In this document: piece after piece, positions 32,398 to 41,794 of the stretch | Numbering within the stretch: position 1 is the stretch's first letter | Layout: every line of letters begins with the position of its first letter | Assembly: GCA_905181705.1 (NCBI GenBank) | Contig: CAJIYP010000003.1 | Location: 186,001-250,000 of the forward strand | Source of the DNA: Cryomorphaceae bacterium BACL29 MAG-121220-bin8 | GTDB lineage: Bacteria > Bacteroidota > Bacteroidia > Flavobacteriales > Flavobacteriaceae | Length of the DNA: 64,000 nucleotides | Direction: 5' to 3' | The notes under the pieces: generated by a model | Seen by the model: the letters and a program-made list of their open reading frames with translations, nothing else | Told to the model about the DNA's origin: nothing | Database searches by the model: none | Made by a program: the position numbers and the translations under genes

Positions 32398-33342
32398 ATG
32401 AACAGTTTTAAAATAGTCTTTATGGGAACTCCAGACTTCGCTGTGGAAAGTCTAGATACACTATTAATAAATAATTATGAAATTAAGGCAGTGGTGACTG
32501 CACCAGATAAAAAATCCGGAAGAGGAAATAAAATTAATTTCTCAGAGGTAAAAAAATATAGTATTAAAAATAATTTAAGAATATTACAACCGTCAAACTT
32601 AAAAGAAGAAAGTTTCGTTAAGGAATTAAAACAAATTAATGCAGATATATTTATAGTCGTAGCTTTCAGAATGCTTCCCAAAACTGTTTGGGAAATACCA
32701 AAAAACGGCACAATTAACTTACACGCCTCATTGTTACCACAACTAAGAGGAGCAGCACCAATTCATTGGGCTATTATAAATGGTTTAAAAAACACAGGAG
32801 TAACTACTTTTTTTATAAATGAAAAAATTGATTTTGGTAACATTATAGAACAAAAAAAAATTAAAATTGATGACTCTGAAAATACAGGAAGTCTGTATAA
32901 GAAGTTAAAAAGAAATGGAAGTTTATTAATAATATCCACTTTAAAATTAATTATAAAAGGAGATTTTCAATCTATTGAACAAAATGATTTTAAATTTTTA
33001 ATTAAGGCTCCAAAATTAGATAAAGAAAACACTAGAATCAACTGGGAAAGTTCAGGATTAGAAATTTATAATATGATAAGAGGTTTGTCTCCTTACCCTA
33101 CAGCTTGGACTAAAGAAGAAAATAATAATAAAATAATTAAGTTATTCAAAGTGATTTTCAAAAAAGAACAAACATCAATTGAAAATAATGGAATGCTTTA
33201 TATAGATCAAAATTTGATCAAAATTTATGTAAAAGATGGATTTTTGGAGGTTTTAGAATTGCAAATTGAAGGGAAAAAAAAGATGTCATCCACTGAATTT
33301 ATAAATGGGTATAAAAACTATAATTCAACAAAGCTATTTTAA
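32398..33342 (+). CDS. fmt: Methionyl-tRNA formyltransferase
   Basis: 314 residues from the ATG at 32398 (a TTG two codons earlier is less likely). It formylates initiator Met-tRNA using 10-formyl-tetrahydrofolate. FMGTPDFAVESLDTL at the start and NLHASLLPQLRGAAPIHWAIINGLKNTGVTTFF with the catalytic Asn-His/Asp set are the signature; IRGLSPYPTAWT marks the C-terminal tRNA-binding domain. Length is normal. Confidence 0.96.
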   Translation: MNSFKIVFMGTPDFAVESLDTLLINNYEIKAVVTAPDKKSGRGNKINFSEVKKYSIKNNLRILQPSNLKEESFVKELKQINADIFIVVAFRMLPKTVWEIPKNGTINLHASLLPQLRGAAPIHWAIINGLKNTGVTTFFINEKIDFGNIIEQKKIKIDDSENTGSLYKKLKRNGSLLIISTLKLIIKGDFQSIEQNDFKFLIKAPKLDKENTRINWESSGLEIYNMIRGLSPYPTAWTKEENNNKIIKLFKVIFKKEQTSIENNGMLYIDQNLIKIYVKDGFLEVLELQIEGKKKMSSTEFINGYKNYNSTKLF

Positions 33343-33355
33343 TTAAATATTTAAA

Positions 33356-33901
33356 TTGATAAAAAAAGGAAGTCTTTTAATAGCAGAACCAAATATCTTC
33401 ACTGAAAACAACTTTAGCAGATCAGTAATATTATTGGTGGAACACAATCAATCGGGCTCGGTAGGGTTTATTTTGAATAAAAAACTAGAATATTCTACAA
33501 AAGAATTATTACCTGATTTAAAGTATAAATTTCCTATTTATAATGGAGGACCAGTTGAAAAAAAAAATCTGTATTTTATTCATAATAAACCAAAACTAAT
33601 TAAAAATAGTTTTGAAATTAAAAATGGAATTTATTGGGGAGGAGATTTTACAACATTGAAAAATTCAATTAATGAAAATAAAATAAAAATAGATGATATT
33701 AAGTTTTTTATAGGTTACTCAGGATGGGAAGAAAATCAAATTGAGGAGGAAATGAATTCATCTTCTTGGATTATTAAAAATGAGTCATTATCAAATGAGT
33801 TATTACATAGTTGTAACAATATTTGGAGAGAAAATATAATAAAGCAAGGTGGTGACTATTTAATATGGGCAAACTTGCCTGAAAACCCTAACTACAATTA
33901 A
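33356..33901 (+). CDS. YqgE/AlgH family protein
   Basis: 181 residues from a TTG start. GSLLIAEPNIFTENNFSRSVILLVEHNQSGSVGFILNK is the diagnostic N-terminus; YNGGPVEKKNLYFIH and FFIGYSGWEENQIEEEM are further family motifs. AlgH was described as an alginate regulator in Pseudomonas, but the biochemical role is unknown. It follows fmt by 13 bp and shares a TTAA double stop with the convergent aminotransferase gene. Confidence 0.93.
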   Translation: MIKKGSLLIAEPNIFTENNFSRSVILLVEHNQSGSVGFILNKKLEYSTKELLPDLKYKFPIYNGGPVEKKNLYFIHNKPKLIKNSFEIKNGIYWGGDFTTLKNSINENKIKIDDIKFFIGYSGWEENQIEEEMNSSSWIIKNESLSNELLHSCNNIWRENIIKQGGDYLIWANLPENPNYN

Positions 33902-34734
33902 AATTCTGTAACTTTTTTATTAAAATAACTTATCATAATATTTCCAACTTTATTAGAAAAAGATTTTCTTCTGTATTGAGTTACTGGGATAATTCCTGAA
34001 ATTGAATTTGTAACCCAAATTTCATCGGATGAAATTAACTCATAAGGTGAAAAATCTTTTTCTTCTATTTCATAATTTGGAACCTTATTTATCAAATCAA
34101 TAATCATTTTACGCATAATTCCATCCAGACAACCTGTTGAGGTCGTAGGTGTTTTAATATGATTTTTATTAACAATAAAAATATTACCATTTAGAAACTC
34201 TGCGACCAATTTATTGTCATTAAGTAATATGCAGTTTTGTAAATCATTTTCTTTAGCGTAGATGCTCCCTATGACATTAATAACCCTATTATTAGTTTTA
34301 ATATTAGATATTAAGTTAGACTGAATTTGATAATCTTTAAATAAGTCAACTTTATATTCTTCAGTATTAATTTTAAATAATTTCTGATCTGTTTTTTTTG
34401 AATTAATAACAAATACTGGAATGTTTTTTTCAGGTAAATATAATCCAGCTCCAGCTCTGTAAATTGTCAATCTGACTTTTCCTGAAAAAACCTCCTCTAA
34501 TTTAGAATTTGTTTTTTTAATTTCATTTTCAAAAAAATCTGGAGTATAATTATTTGGGATTTCAATTCTAAGGATCCTCATTGAAGACATTAATCTTAAA
34601 TAATGTTCCTCCCAAAAAATTATTCTATTATCTATAATTTTTATAGTTTCAAAAATAGAATCTCCATACAGAAAACCTCTATTGTTAAAATCATCAGAAG
34701 ATTGATCTTTAAAATTACCATTATAATTAATCAT
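33898..34734 (-). CDS. Class IV aminotransferase family protein
   Basis: 278 residues of the fold-type IV PLP enzymes. FLYGDSIFETIKIIDNRIIFWEEHYLRL at the N-terminus, a KTNN Lys segment near the middle, NCILLNDNKLVAEFLNGNIFIV, and TPTTSTGCLDGIMRK for the PLP phosphate match the family. It could be aminodeoxychorismate lyase (PabC, folate synthesis) or a branched-chain/D-amino-acid aminotransferase; sequence alone does not decide. It is 6 bp from the START-like gene on the same strand. Confidence 0.88.
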   Translation of the reverse strand: MINYNGNFKDQSSDDFNNRGFLYGDSIFETIKIIDNRIIFWEEHYLRLMSSMRILRIEIPNNYTPDFFENEIKKTNSKLEEVFSGKVRLTIYRAGAGLYLPEKNIPVFVINSKKTDQKLFKINTEEYKVDLFKDYQIQSNLISNIKTNNRVINVIGSIYAKENDLQNCILLNDNKLVAEFLNGNIFIVNKNHIKTPTTSTGCLDGIMRKMIIDLINKVPNYEIEEKDFSPYELISSDEIWVTNSISGIIPVTQYRRKSFSNKVGNIMISYFNKKVTEF

Positions 34735-34740
34735 TGACTA

Positions 34741-35133
34741 TTATGAAGAACCTAAAACTTGTTTTAAATCTGAAATTTGATTATCCCATAACATTTTAGT
34801 CTCCTCAATTTCATCTTTATAAGAAAAGTCTGTAACCATTAACGAAACATCTTTTGTTATTTCATCAACAACTATCCTGATTTCAAAGAAGCACTTGTCC
34901 TGATCTTCACTATCATCTAACCACCTAAATTTCACAAAATTATTTGATTTACTACTAATTAACTCTGCTTTTTCTTCAGAACCATCCCAAAAAAAAGAAA
35001 AAATAATTCCTCTGGAATTAACATTCTCAGCAAACCATTCTGAAAGTCCAGATGCAGAAGAAATATATTGATATAGCATCTGTGGAGATGCTTGAATAGG
35101 AAACTCTAACTCAAATTTTACTTTTAATTCCAT
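34741..35133 (-). CDS. START-like domain protein (SRPBCC fold)
   Basis: 130 residues. KVKFELEFPIQASPQMLYQYISSASGLSEWFAENVNSRG is the typical start of the flavobacterial START-like family, with FSFFWDGSEEKAELI and FVKFRWLDDSEDQDKCFFEI following. The ligand and role are unknown. Its upstream spacer carries a run of 16 A on the plus strand (T on its own strand), an unusual homopolymer near the promoter region. Confidence 0.88.
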   Translation of the reverse strand: MELKVKFELEFPIQASPQMLYQYISSASGLSEWFAENVNSRGIIFSFFWDGSEEKAELISSKSNNFVKFRWLDDSEDQDKCFFEIRIVVDEITKDVSLMVTDFSYKDEIEETKMLWDNQISDLKQVLGSS

Positions 35134-35196
35134 AGAGCGGCAATATATAGATTAAAGTTGATGTAAAAAAAAAAAAAAAATAATTTTTATTCTAAG

Positions 35197-35227
35197 TTTG
35201 AGTGTAGTTAATTTGTTTATATATTTA
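35197..35227 (+). promoter_or_regulatory. Promoter for tRNA-Met
   Basis: TTTG (35197-35200), 19 nt, TATATTTA (35220-35227), one mismatch from the Bacteroidota consensus. Initiation would fall about 8 bp before the tRNA. Confidence 0.55.
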
Positions 35228-35241
35228 CGCGCATTTATGAT

Positions 35242-35315
35242 GGCGAGGTAGCTCAGGTGGTTAGAGCGTCGGATTCATAACCCGGAGGTCGGGAGTTCGA
35301 GTCTCCCCCTCGCTA
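35242..35315 (+). tRNA. tRNA-Met(CAT)
   Basis: A 74-nt cloverleaf: acceptor GGCGAGG/CCTCGCT with a terminal G-T pair, discriminator A; D arm GCTC...GAGC; anticodon loop TTCATAA, anticodon CAT; T arm GGGAG-TTCGAGT-CTCCC. The anticodon stem (TCGGA/CCCGG) lacks the three G-C pairs of initiator tRNA, so it is an elongator Met or a lysidine-modified Ile tRNA; Met is more likely. It ends 5 bp from the convergent hisS stop. Confidence 0.93.
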
Positions 35316-35320
35316 CTTTT

Positions 35321-36688
35321 TTATTTATCTTCAAATAAATCTGAATTCACTTTTATTATTGAATGACTAGATTGTGTTCCATTAATCATGTCTTTTATAA
35401 TAATTTCATTATTAAGGTTCTCATTTTCACCCATTAATATCGCATATTTCACCTTATGTTTATCTGCATAGGAAAACTGTTTATTTAATTTGATATTCTC
35501 TGGGTAAATGCTTATTTTTTTTCCATTTTTTCTTAACGAATTAATCAAAGGATATAATTTTTCAATATAATTAATACCAAAATTTATAACTATAATATCA
35601 TAACTAATATCTAAATGTTGAGGAAACATGTTTTCTTCTTCCATTTGAAGATAGATTCTATCTAGGCCAAAAGAAATCCCAACTCCACTAGTCATTTTCA
35701 TATTAAAAAGAGAAGTTAAATCATCATACCTACCCCCTCCACCTAATGAACCTAATTTCTTGTTAGATTTAGAAATGACTTCAATAATTGTTCCAGTATA
35801 ATAATTTAATCCTCTAGCTAAAGTTAAATCGAAAATAATTTCATTTTTAAGAGAATTATTTTTAGAAAAAAATTCTATTATAGTCTTCAAATCATCAATT
35901 CCTTTTTTAGTTTTGGGAGAATCATCAAATAAATCATCCAATTTTTGAATACTAATCTTTTTTTCACTTAATAAGCCTGATAATTTAGAAGTAGAAATAT
36001 TATGTATTGAATCTTTTATTTCTCTAACGGCATTATCAACTCCAATTTTATCAATTTTATCAATAATTGATATAAAGTCGTTTAATTTATTTTCAACGCC
36101 TATATAATTTGCTAATGCTGATAATAAAGAACGATGATTGATTTTAAAAACTATATCATCAAATCCTAGTTCAGAAAAAACACAATCATATAATTTTAAT
36201 AATTCAATTTCTTGAATTATTGAGTTAGAGCCTATTATATCAGCATCACATTGAGTAAACTCTTGGAATCTTCCGTGTTGAGGTCTATCAGCTCTCCATA
36301 CGTTTTGGATTTGAAAACGCTTAAATGGAAAAACTAATTCGTTCTGATGCTGTGACACGAACCTAGCTAGGGGGACGGTCAGGTCATATCTTAAACCTTT
36401 TTCACTAATTGAATCAATAAAAACTGATAATTTATTTTCTTTATAAGCCGTTATATCTGCCTTTTTTATTTTATCTCCAGAATTAAGTATTTTAAAAATC
36501 AATCTATCCCCTTCATTTCCATATTTACCAAGAAGCGTAGTGTTTCTTTCTAGAGCAGGTGTTTCAATCTGAAGAAAACCAAATAACTTGAAATTATTCT
36601 TAATAATATCTAAAATGTAATTACGCTTAGATAAAGTTGAGGGTAAAAAATCTCTAGTACCTTTAGGATTTGATGGTGATTTTGACAT
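35321..36688 (-). CDS. hisS: Histidine--tRNA ligase
   Basis: 455 residues, class II synthetase. PKGTRDFLPSTLSKRNYI opens motif 1; FKRFQIQNVWRADRPQHGRFQEFTQCDADIIG is motif 2 with the HisRS-specific segment; LARGLNYYTGTIIEVISK is the histidine-binding loop; LGGGGRYDDL and GVGISFGLDRIYL complete motif 3. The C-terminal anticodon domain follows (IIVINFGINYIEKLYPLINSL). Length is usual for Bacteroidota. It lies upstream of the convergent tRNA-Met and downstream of the rpsF-rpsR-rplI operon after an 82-bp gap. Confidence 0.97.
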   Translation of the reverse strand: MSKSPSNPKGTRDFLPSTLSKRNYILDIIKNNFKLFGFLQIETPALERNTTLLGKYGNEGDRLIFKILNSGDKIKKADITAYKENKLSVFIDSISEKGLRYDLTVPLARFVSQHQNELVFPFKRFQIQNVWRADRPQHGRFQEFTQCDADIIGSNSIIQEIELLKLYDCVFSELGFDDIVFKINHRSLLSALANYIGVENKLNDFISIIDKIDKIGVDNAVREIKDSIHNISTSKLSGLLSEKKISIQKLDDLFDDSPKTKKGIDDLKTIIEFFSKNNSLKNEIIFDLTLARGLNYYTGTIIEVISKSNKKLGSLGGGGRYDDLTSLFNMKMTSGVGISFGLDRIYLQMEEENMFPQHLDISYDIIVINFGINYIEKLYPLINSLRKNGKKISIYPENIKLNKQFSYADKHKVKYAILMGENENLNNEIIIKDMINGTQSSHSIIKVNSDLFEDK

Positions 36689-36770
36689 TTGATATTATGA
36701 AAGTATAAACAAATATCCAATTTTTTTAAAACAATCAGGAAATATGTATAAAAATTCTTTAATACTTAAT

Positions 36771-37223
36771 CTAATCTTGAGATTTAACTACTTCAAAAGA
36801 AATTTCATTTACAACATCACGATGAAGTCTTACTGAGGCTAAATATGTACCTAGTCTTTTGATTGTCCCACCTTGAATTTTAATTATTTTTTTGTCAAAT
36901 TCAAAACCAGAACTAGTTAATTCAGTATTCAGATCAGTATTTGATATTGATCCAAATAATTTACCTCCAGCACCAGATTTTGCAGAAATTTTAATTTCTA
37001 ATTTATCTAATTTTGTAGATATTTTTTTAGCTTCATCAATAACGTTCTTTTCTTTAAATTCTCTTTGTTTTATGTTTTCAGCTAAAACTTTTTTTGAAGA
37101 TGAAGTAGCTAAAATGGCTAAACCTTGAGGGATTAAAAAATTTCTTCCGAAACCATTTTTGACTAATACTATATCATCTTTAAAACCTAAATTAGGTACA
37201 TCATTTTTTAAAATTAATTCCAT
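36771..37223 (-). CDS. rplI: 50S ribosomal protein L9
   Basis: 150 residues beginning MELILKNDVPNLGFKDDIVLVKNGFGRNFLIPQGLA, the L9 N-terminal domain that sits in the L1-stalk region; the long central helix runs through LAENIKQREFKEKN, and the C-terminal domain (KLFGSISNTDL ... LGTYLASVRLHRDV) is complete. It ends rpsF-rpsR-rplI, 5 bp after rpsR. Confidence 0.97.
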   Translation of the reverse strand: MELILKNDVPNLGFKDDIVLVKNGFGRNFLIPQGLAILATSSSKKVLAENIKQREFKEKNVIDEAKKISTKLDKLEIKISAKSGAGGKLFGSISNTDLNTELTSSGFEFDKKIIKIQGGTIKRLGTYLASVRLHRDVVNEISFEVVKSQD

Positions 37224-37228
37224 AATAA

Positions 37229-37522
37229 TTATTTTAACATGTCAGCTTGATAAGGTAATAGCGCTAAATGTCTTGCACGTTTAACAGCTACGGAAACTTT
37301 TCTTTGAAATTTTAAAGATGTTCCAGTTAAACGCCTAGGCAAAAGCTTACCTTGTTCGTTAATAAATCTTAAAAGAAAATCTGGATCTTTATAATCTAGA
37401 TATTTAATACCAGATCTTTTAAACATGCAATATTTTTTCTTGTCTTTAGTGGCAATATCTAGGGGAGTCAAATATCGAATTTCTCCCTGATTTCCTTTTC
37501 CTGCTTGATCTATTGATGACAT
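37229..37522 (-). CDS. rpsR: 30S ribosomal protein S18
   Basis: 97 residues. [63 protein letters not shown] is unmistakably S18, which forms a pair with S6 on the platform. The N-terminal extension ([18 protein letters not shown]) is typical of Bacteroidota. Middle gene of the rpsF-rpsR-rplI operon. Confidence 0.97.
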   Translation of the reverse strand: MSSIDQAGKGNQGEIRYLTPLDIATKDKKKYCMFKRSGIKYLDYKDPDFLLRFINEQGKLLPRRLTGTSLKFQRKVSVAVKRARHLALLPYQADMLK

Positions 37523-37524
37523 AT

Positions 37525-37863
37525 CTATGCTTTTTTAGTATTACGTTCTCTTCTTTTAACTGACCATGCATCTGCAAACTTATCAAGTTTAACATTTAAG
37601 TAACGCATAATTCTTTCATCTCTTCTCAATTCAATTTCAAAAGAGTCTATTACAGTCGGTGGTGCTTTAAAATCAATAAGATTATAGAACCCACTTTTTT
37701 TATTTTGAATTGGGTAAGCTAATTTTTTTAAACCCCAGTGTTCAACTGAAATAATTTCTGCTCCTTTTTTAGATAAATAGTCTTCAAATTTTTTTACTGT
37801 CTCCTTTACCTGGTCGTCAGATAAAACGGGATTTAAAATGAAAACAGCTTCGTAATGGTTCAT
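37525..37863 (-). CDS. rpsF: 30S ribosomal protein S6
   Basis: 112 residues from the ATG at 37863 ([19 protein letters not shown]); the track's upstream start adds eleven residues not found in S6. [25 protein letters not shown] is the S6 core, the S18-binding face. The tail is basic. First gene of rpsF-rpsR-rplI, with a strong promoter just upstream. Confidence 0.97.
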   Translation of the reverse strand: MNHYEAVFILNPVLSDDQVKETVKKFEDYLSKKGAEIISVEHWGLKKLAYPIQNKKSGFYNLIDFKAPPTVIDSFEIELRRDERIMRYLNVKLDKFADAWSVKRRERNTKKA

Positions 37864-37885
37864 ATATTTTATTAAAAATTGGTCG

Positions 37886-37916
37886 CAAAAATACATTATT
37901 AAAATTGACTTGCAAA
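37886..37916 (-). promoter_or_regulatory. Promoter for rpsF-rpsR-rplI
   Basis: On the minus strand TTTG, 19 nt, TATTTTTG: a perfect match to the Bacteroidota consensus at its preferred spacing. The leader before the rpsF ATG would be about 15 nt, too short for the S6:S18 leader RNA known in other phyla. Confidence 0.7.
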
Positions 37917-37930
37917 ATTTGTGATAGAAT

Positions 37931-40378
37931 TTAATTATAAGGATCTACATCAATTATAATATCTACACTTTTAAAAAAAGAAATACTCCTAAAGCTATTT
38001 ATTATTTTATTAATAAAATCTTTAGATTTTATTAAGCTTTTATTTACTGGGATTTTAATAAGAATATTTTTTATATGCTTGTTATTAATTCTTGCTATTA
38101 GAGGGGATTCGGGGCCAAGCAATTCTTTTTTGAATTCGTTTCTTAAAGCTTGTGATAACCAATCAGAGGCTTTTATAAGCTTGTTTAAATCTTTATTTTT
38201 TAAAATAATTTTTATTAATCTTGAATAAGGCGGATATTCAAAAGTAAATCTTTGATTTAGCTGTTCATTAAACATTCCTACGTAATCATTTTTAACAATT
38301 TTATTCATCAAATCATGTTTAGGATTATAGGTCTGAATAACTACTTTCCCTTGTTTCTTAACTCTTCCAGCTCTTCCTGCGACTTGTTGAAGAAGTTGAA
38401 AGCATTTTTCCTGAGATCTAAAATCTGGAAAATATATCAAGCTGTCTGCGTTTAAAACTCCTACCAATGCTACATTTTTAAAATCTAGACCTTTAGTTAG
38501 CATTTGAGTTCCAACTAAAAGTTCGAAATCATTATTTTCAAAGCCACTTATAATCTCTTGAAATGAATTTTTTTTCCTTGTAGAATCATGATCCATTCTT
38601 TTAACTGTTATTTCGGGGAAAATATTTTTAACTTCTTCTTCAACCTGTTGAGTACCTAGCCCTCTTTTTAAAATTGTAGACTTAAAACATTTTTTACATT
38701 TTGTGTCATTTTCTTCACTGAAACCACAATGATGACATTTTAATTTATTTGTAGTCTGGTGATAAGTCAGACTAACATCACAATTAATACATTGGTAAAC
38801 AAATCCACATGAATTACATTCTAAATATGGAGAATGTCCTCTTCTATTTTGAAATAAAATGACTTGTTCATTATTCTCAAAAGAATTTTTAATATTATTT
38901 AGCAGCTCAAAAGAAAAGTTTCCATTAATCGATTTTTTAACAATTGATTCTTTAAGATCATTAATTATTATTTTAGGAAGACTAACATTGCCATATCTTT
39001 TTTCTAGCTTAACCAAACTATACTTTTTGGTTATGGCATTAAAATAAGACTCTAAACTAGGTGTAGCTGAACCTAACAAGATTTTTGCATTATGAACACT
39101 TGCCAAGTAAATAGCTGAATCACGCGCATGATATCTTGGTGAAGGATTGAATTGTTTATAAGCATTTTCATGTTCTTCATCTACAATAATTAAACCCAAG
39201 TTATTGAAAGGTAAAAAAATTGAGGATCTAGCGCCAATTACTACTCTTGCTTTTTTATTATTTTTAATTACTTTTTTCCAAACCTCCGTTCTTTGTTCTT
39301 GAGAGTATTTAGAATGATAAACAGCTAAACTATCACCGAAATATTTTTTTAACCTGGAAATTAACTGAGTTGTTAAGGCTATCTCGGGAACTAAATATAA
39401 TATTTGCTTATTTTGTTTTAAAAAATCATAAATTAATTTAACATATATTTCTGTTTTTCCTGAAGATGTTACTCCGTGTAATAAAGTAACATTTTTAATA
39501 TTAAAACTTGAAACTATTTCTTTAAATGCTCGATTTTGATCCTCGCTTAATTCCTTTATTTTATCTTTTTCACTAAAATCAAATTGAACTCTACTAACCA
39601 GCTCTACTTTTTTTGCTAAAACATTTGATTCAATTAAACTATTAATTGTGCCTCTTGAAACACCAGTTTTTTTAATCAATTCTTTGATTGATGGGTAATT
39701 AGTTTTTGAAAAAGAGAAAAGTGATTTGACAACTTTTTGTTGTGACTTCTTTCCTTCTAAAGACTTTAATAATTTTAATTTTTTTAAACTATCATTAGGG
39801 TACTCATTAAAAAGAATCCTTACAATACTTTTAGGTTTAAAGTAATCATAAATCTCCTCTTTTAATTTTATTAAGCCATAATCCGAAAGTTCATTTATAG
39901 TCTTACTAATATTCTTTTTATTGAGAATTGATATTATTTCCCTATAAGTAATCTTCTTATTTAATAGTAAATTTTTAAAAACAAAATCAGCACTTTGTGT
40001 TAATTTAAGATTCTCTATATTTTCATCAATCAAAACTATTTCACTTTCACTTTTTAACAACAATAATTTTGGCAAACCTACTTTGAGAACTTGTCCTAAA
40101 GGACACATATAATATTTAGATATCCATTTAAAAAAAATTAATTGATTTTTATTCATAGATGGTTCTTCATCAATAATAAATTCAATTTCTTTGGGAATAT
40201 AAAATTCAGGGTTTTTGTTGTGTTTATTGGCAACAAGCGCAGTAATAAATTTAGATTTTCCAAAAGGAACAATTACTCTGAATCCAATTTTTATAAATTC
40301 GAATTCTTTCAAATTCACTTTATAAGTGAAAATATTGTCTAAAGGAAGTGGTACTATTACGTCAATGTAGTAGTTCAT
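37931..40378 (-). CDS. priA: Primosomal protein N' (PriA helicase)
   Basis: 815 residues. PriA restarts stalled replication forks. An N-terminal DNA-binding domain (YIDVIVPLPLDNIFTYKV) leads to helicase domain 1 with Walker A LLHGVTSSGKTEIYVKL and DEEH; GSATPSLESY follows. Four CxxC pairs bind two zincs: CNSC, CINC, CHHC and CKKC. Helicase domain 2 has LVGTQMLTKGLDFKNVALVGVLNAD and QVAGRAGR. All motifs are intact and length is normal. Confidence 0.97.
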   Translation of the reverse strand: MNYYIDVIVPLPLDNIFTYKVNLKEFEFIKIGFRVIVPFGKSKFITALVANKHNKNPEFYIPKEIEFIIDEEPSMNKNQLIFFKWISKYYMCPLGQVLKVGLPKLLLLKSESEIVLIDENIENLKLTQSADFVFKNLLLNKKITYREIISILNKKNISKTINELSDYGLIKLKEEIYDYFKPKSIVRILFNEYPNDSLKKLKLLKSLEGKKSQQKVVKSLFSFSKTNYPSIKELIKKTGVSRGTINSLIESNVLAKKVELVSRVQFDFSEKDKIKELSEDQNRAFKEIVSSFNIKNVTLLHGVTSSGKTEIYVKLIYDFLKQNKQILYLVPEIALTTQLISRLKKYFGDSLAVYHSKYSQEQRTEVWKKVIKNNKKARVVIGARSSIFLPFNNLGLIIVDEEHENAYKQFNPSPRYHARDSAIYLASVHNAKILLGSATPSLESYFNAITKKYSLVKLEKRYGNVSLPKIIINDLKESIVKKSINGNFSFELLNNIKNSFENNEQVILFQNRRGHSPYLECNSCGFVYQCINCDVSLTYHQTTNKLKCHHCGFSEENDTKCKKCFKSTILKRGLGTQQVEEEVKNIFPEITVKRMDHDSTRKKNSFQEIISGFENNDFELLVGTQMLTKGLDFKNVALVGVLNADSLIYFPDFRSQEKCFQLLQQVAGRAGRVKKQGKVVIQTYNPKHDLMNKIVKNDYVGMFNEQLNQRFTFEYPPYSRLIKIILKNKDLNKLIKASDWLSQALRNEFKKELLGPESPLIARINNKHIKNILIKIPVNKSLIKSKDFINKIINSFRSISFFKSVDIIIDVDPYN

Positions 40379-40380
40379 CT

Positions 40381-41274
40381 TTAATTATTCTTCAATTTAT
40401 AAATGACAATATTTAATTCAAATCCAAGCAAAAGAGATATAGAATTAATCCATATGTACAACATCATAATAATTAAAGCACCAATGGATCCATATAACTC
40501 GTTGTAATTTGCAAAATTATCAATATATATTCCAAAGAAATAAGTAGAAATTACCAATAAAAAAGTGGTCATAAATGAGCCAGGTGAAATAAACCTCAAA
40601 TTTCTACCCTGAACAGTCCCGAAGAAATAAAGAGAAGAGAATACTATAAGTGCAACTAAAATTAAAAAGACATATTTTAAAAACAAGAATAAATAAGAAA
40701 TTACACTAATATCTCTTGTAATTAAAAAATCAAAAACAATTGAAAAAATAGCTGCAAATAATACAATAATAACTAAAATAAATCCCACCATTATTGCATG
40801 TAAGTATTGTTTTATAAAATTTCTCGAGTATTCAATATGATAAGAATCTGAAAAACCTTCGAAAACTGAATTCACACCATTTCCAATCAGAATTACAGAA
40901 AATAAAAGAGTTGAAGATAACAATCCGCTTCTTTTATTACTATTAATATCTACGAAAATATCATGAAAAAAAACAGAAGATTCTTTAGGAATTAAGGACT
41001 CTAATAAATCTAAAAATATCTGGTCAAAATTTTCTATTGGAATAAAGGGGATTAAATTCAATATAAAGAGTAAAAAAGGAAAGAATGCCATAAAAAAACT
41101 AAAAGAAATACTTCCAGCTCTAGTTGTTATTGAGCCTTTTGAAATTCCTGTAAAATAAAGACTAAGCAGTTCATGTAAAGAAAAACCATATAAAATTTCC
41201 CATTTAATTGTTTTTAAGAAATTCGTAGTATAATTTATAGTGGAAATAATAAAATTAGTTTTAAGCAAACTCAT
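40381..41274 (-). CDS. YihY/virulence-factor-BrkB family membrane protein
   Basis: 297 residues with about six membrane helices. SKGSITTRAGSISFSFFMAFFPFLLFILNLIPFIP is the family signature near residues 50-85; LIGNGVNSVFEGFSDSYHIEYSRNFIKQY and YGSIGALIIMMLYIWINSISLLLGFELN are others. Once misnamed RNase BN; the real function is unknown, though some members affect envelope or lipid traits. It ends 2 bp before priA on the same strand, and is divergent from rlmH. Confidence 0.9.
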   Translation of the reverse strand: MSLLKTNFIISTINYTTNFLKTIKWEILYGFSLHELLSLYFTGISKGSITTRAGSISFSFFMAFFPFLLFILNLIPFIPIENFDQIFLDLLESLIPKESSVFFHDIFVDINSNKRSGLLSSTLLFSVILIGNGVNSVFEGFSDSYHIEYSRNFIKQYLHAIMVGFILVIIVLFAAIFSIVFDFLITRDISVISYLFLFLKYVFLILVALIVFSSLYFFGTVQGRNLRFISPGSFMTTFLLVISTYFFGIYIDNFANYNELYGSIGALIIMMLYIWINSISLLLGFELNIVIYKLKNN

Positions 41275-41320
41275 ATATTTATATTAAATATAAATTAAAA
41301 TTTATCCAATTGTTTGTTTA

Positions 41321-41791
41321 ATGAAAATTAAGTTATTAGTCGTTGGAAAAACATCTGGGAGTTTTTTAGTTCCCTTAATTTCAGATTATGTTAAAAGAAT
41401 AAATCGTTTTATAAATTTTGAAATAATTGAAATAAACAACATAAAATTAAAAAAAGTAAACTCTTTAGAGATTCAAAAAAAAGAAGGAGTTAAAATTCTA
41501 GATAAAATAGATAAAATAGATCAAGTATTTATTTTAGACGAAAAAGGAAAAAGTTATAATTCGATTGATTTTTCAAAATTTATTGAAAATAAAATAGTTA
41601 ATTCCTCTAAAAATATAATTTTTATTATTGGTGGAGCATACGGATTCTCTGAAAAAATTTATTCAAGATCCAATTCAATAATATCATTGTCCAAAATGAC
41701 CTTTTCACACCAAATAATTAGATTATTCATGGTAGAACAACTTTACAGAGCTTTGACTATAATTAATAACCACCCCTATCATAATGAATAA
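41321..41791 (+). CDS. rlmH: 23S rRNA (pseudouridine(1915)-N3)-methyltransferase
   Basis: 156 residues of the SPOUT class. It methylates pseudouridine 1915 in helix 69 of assembled 70S ribosomes. FILDEKGKSYNSIDFSKFIE, the SAM knot FIIGGAYGFSEKIYSRSN, and SLSKMTFSHQIIRLFMVEQLYRALTIINNHPYHNE are the signature. Length is normal. It is followed 3 bp later by the RdgB-like gene. Confidence 0.96.
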   Translation: MKIKLLVVGKTSGSFLVPLISDYVKRINRFINFEIIEINNIKLKKVNSLEIQKKEGVKILDKIDKIDQVFILDEKGKSYNSIDFSKFIENKIVNSSKNIIFIIGGAYGFSEKIYSRSNSIISLSKMTFSHQIIRLFMVEQLYRALTIINNHPYHNE

Positions 41792-41794
41792 ATA

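Noticed and set aside
35242-35315. tRNA-Met as the initiator tRNA
   Set aside because: It lacks the three consecutive G-C pairs in the anticodon stem expected of initiators.
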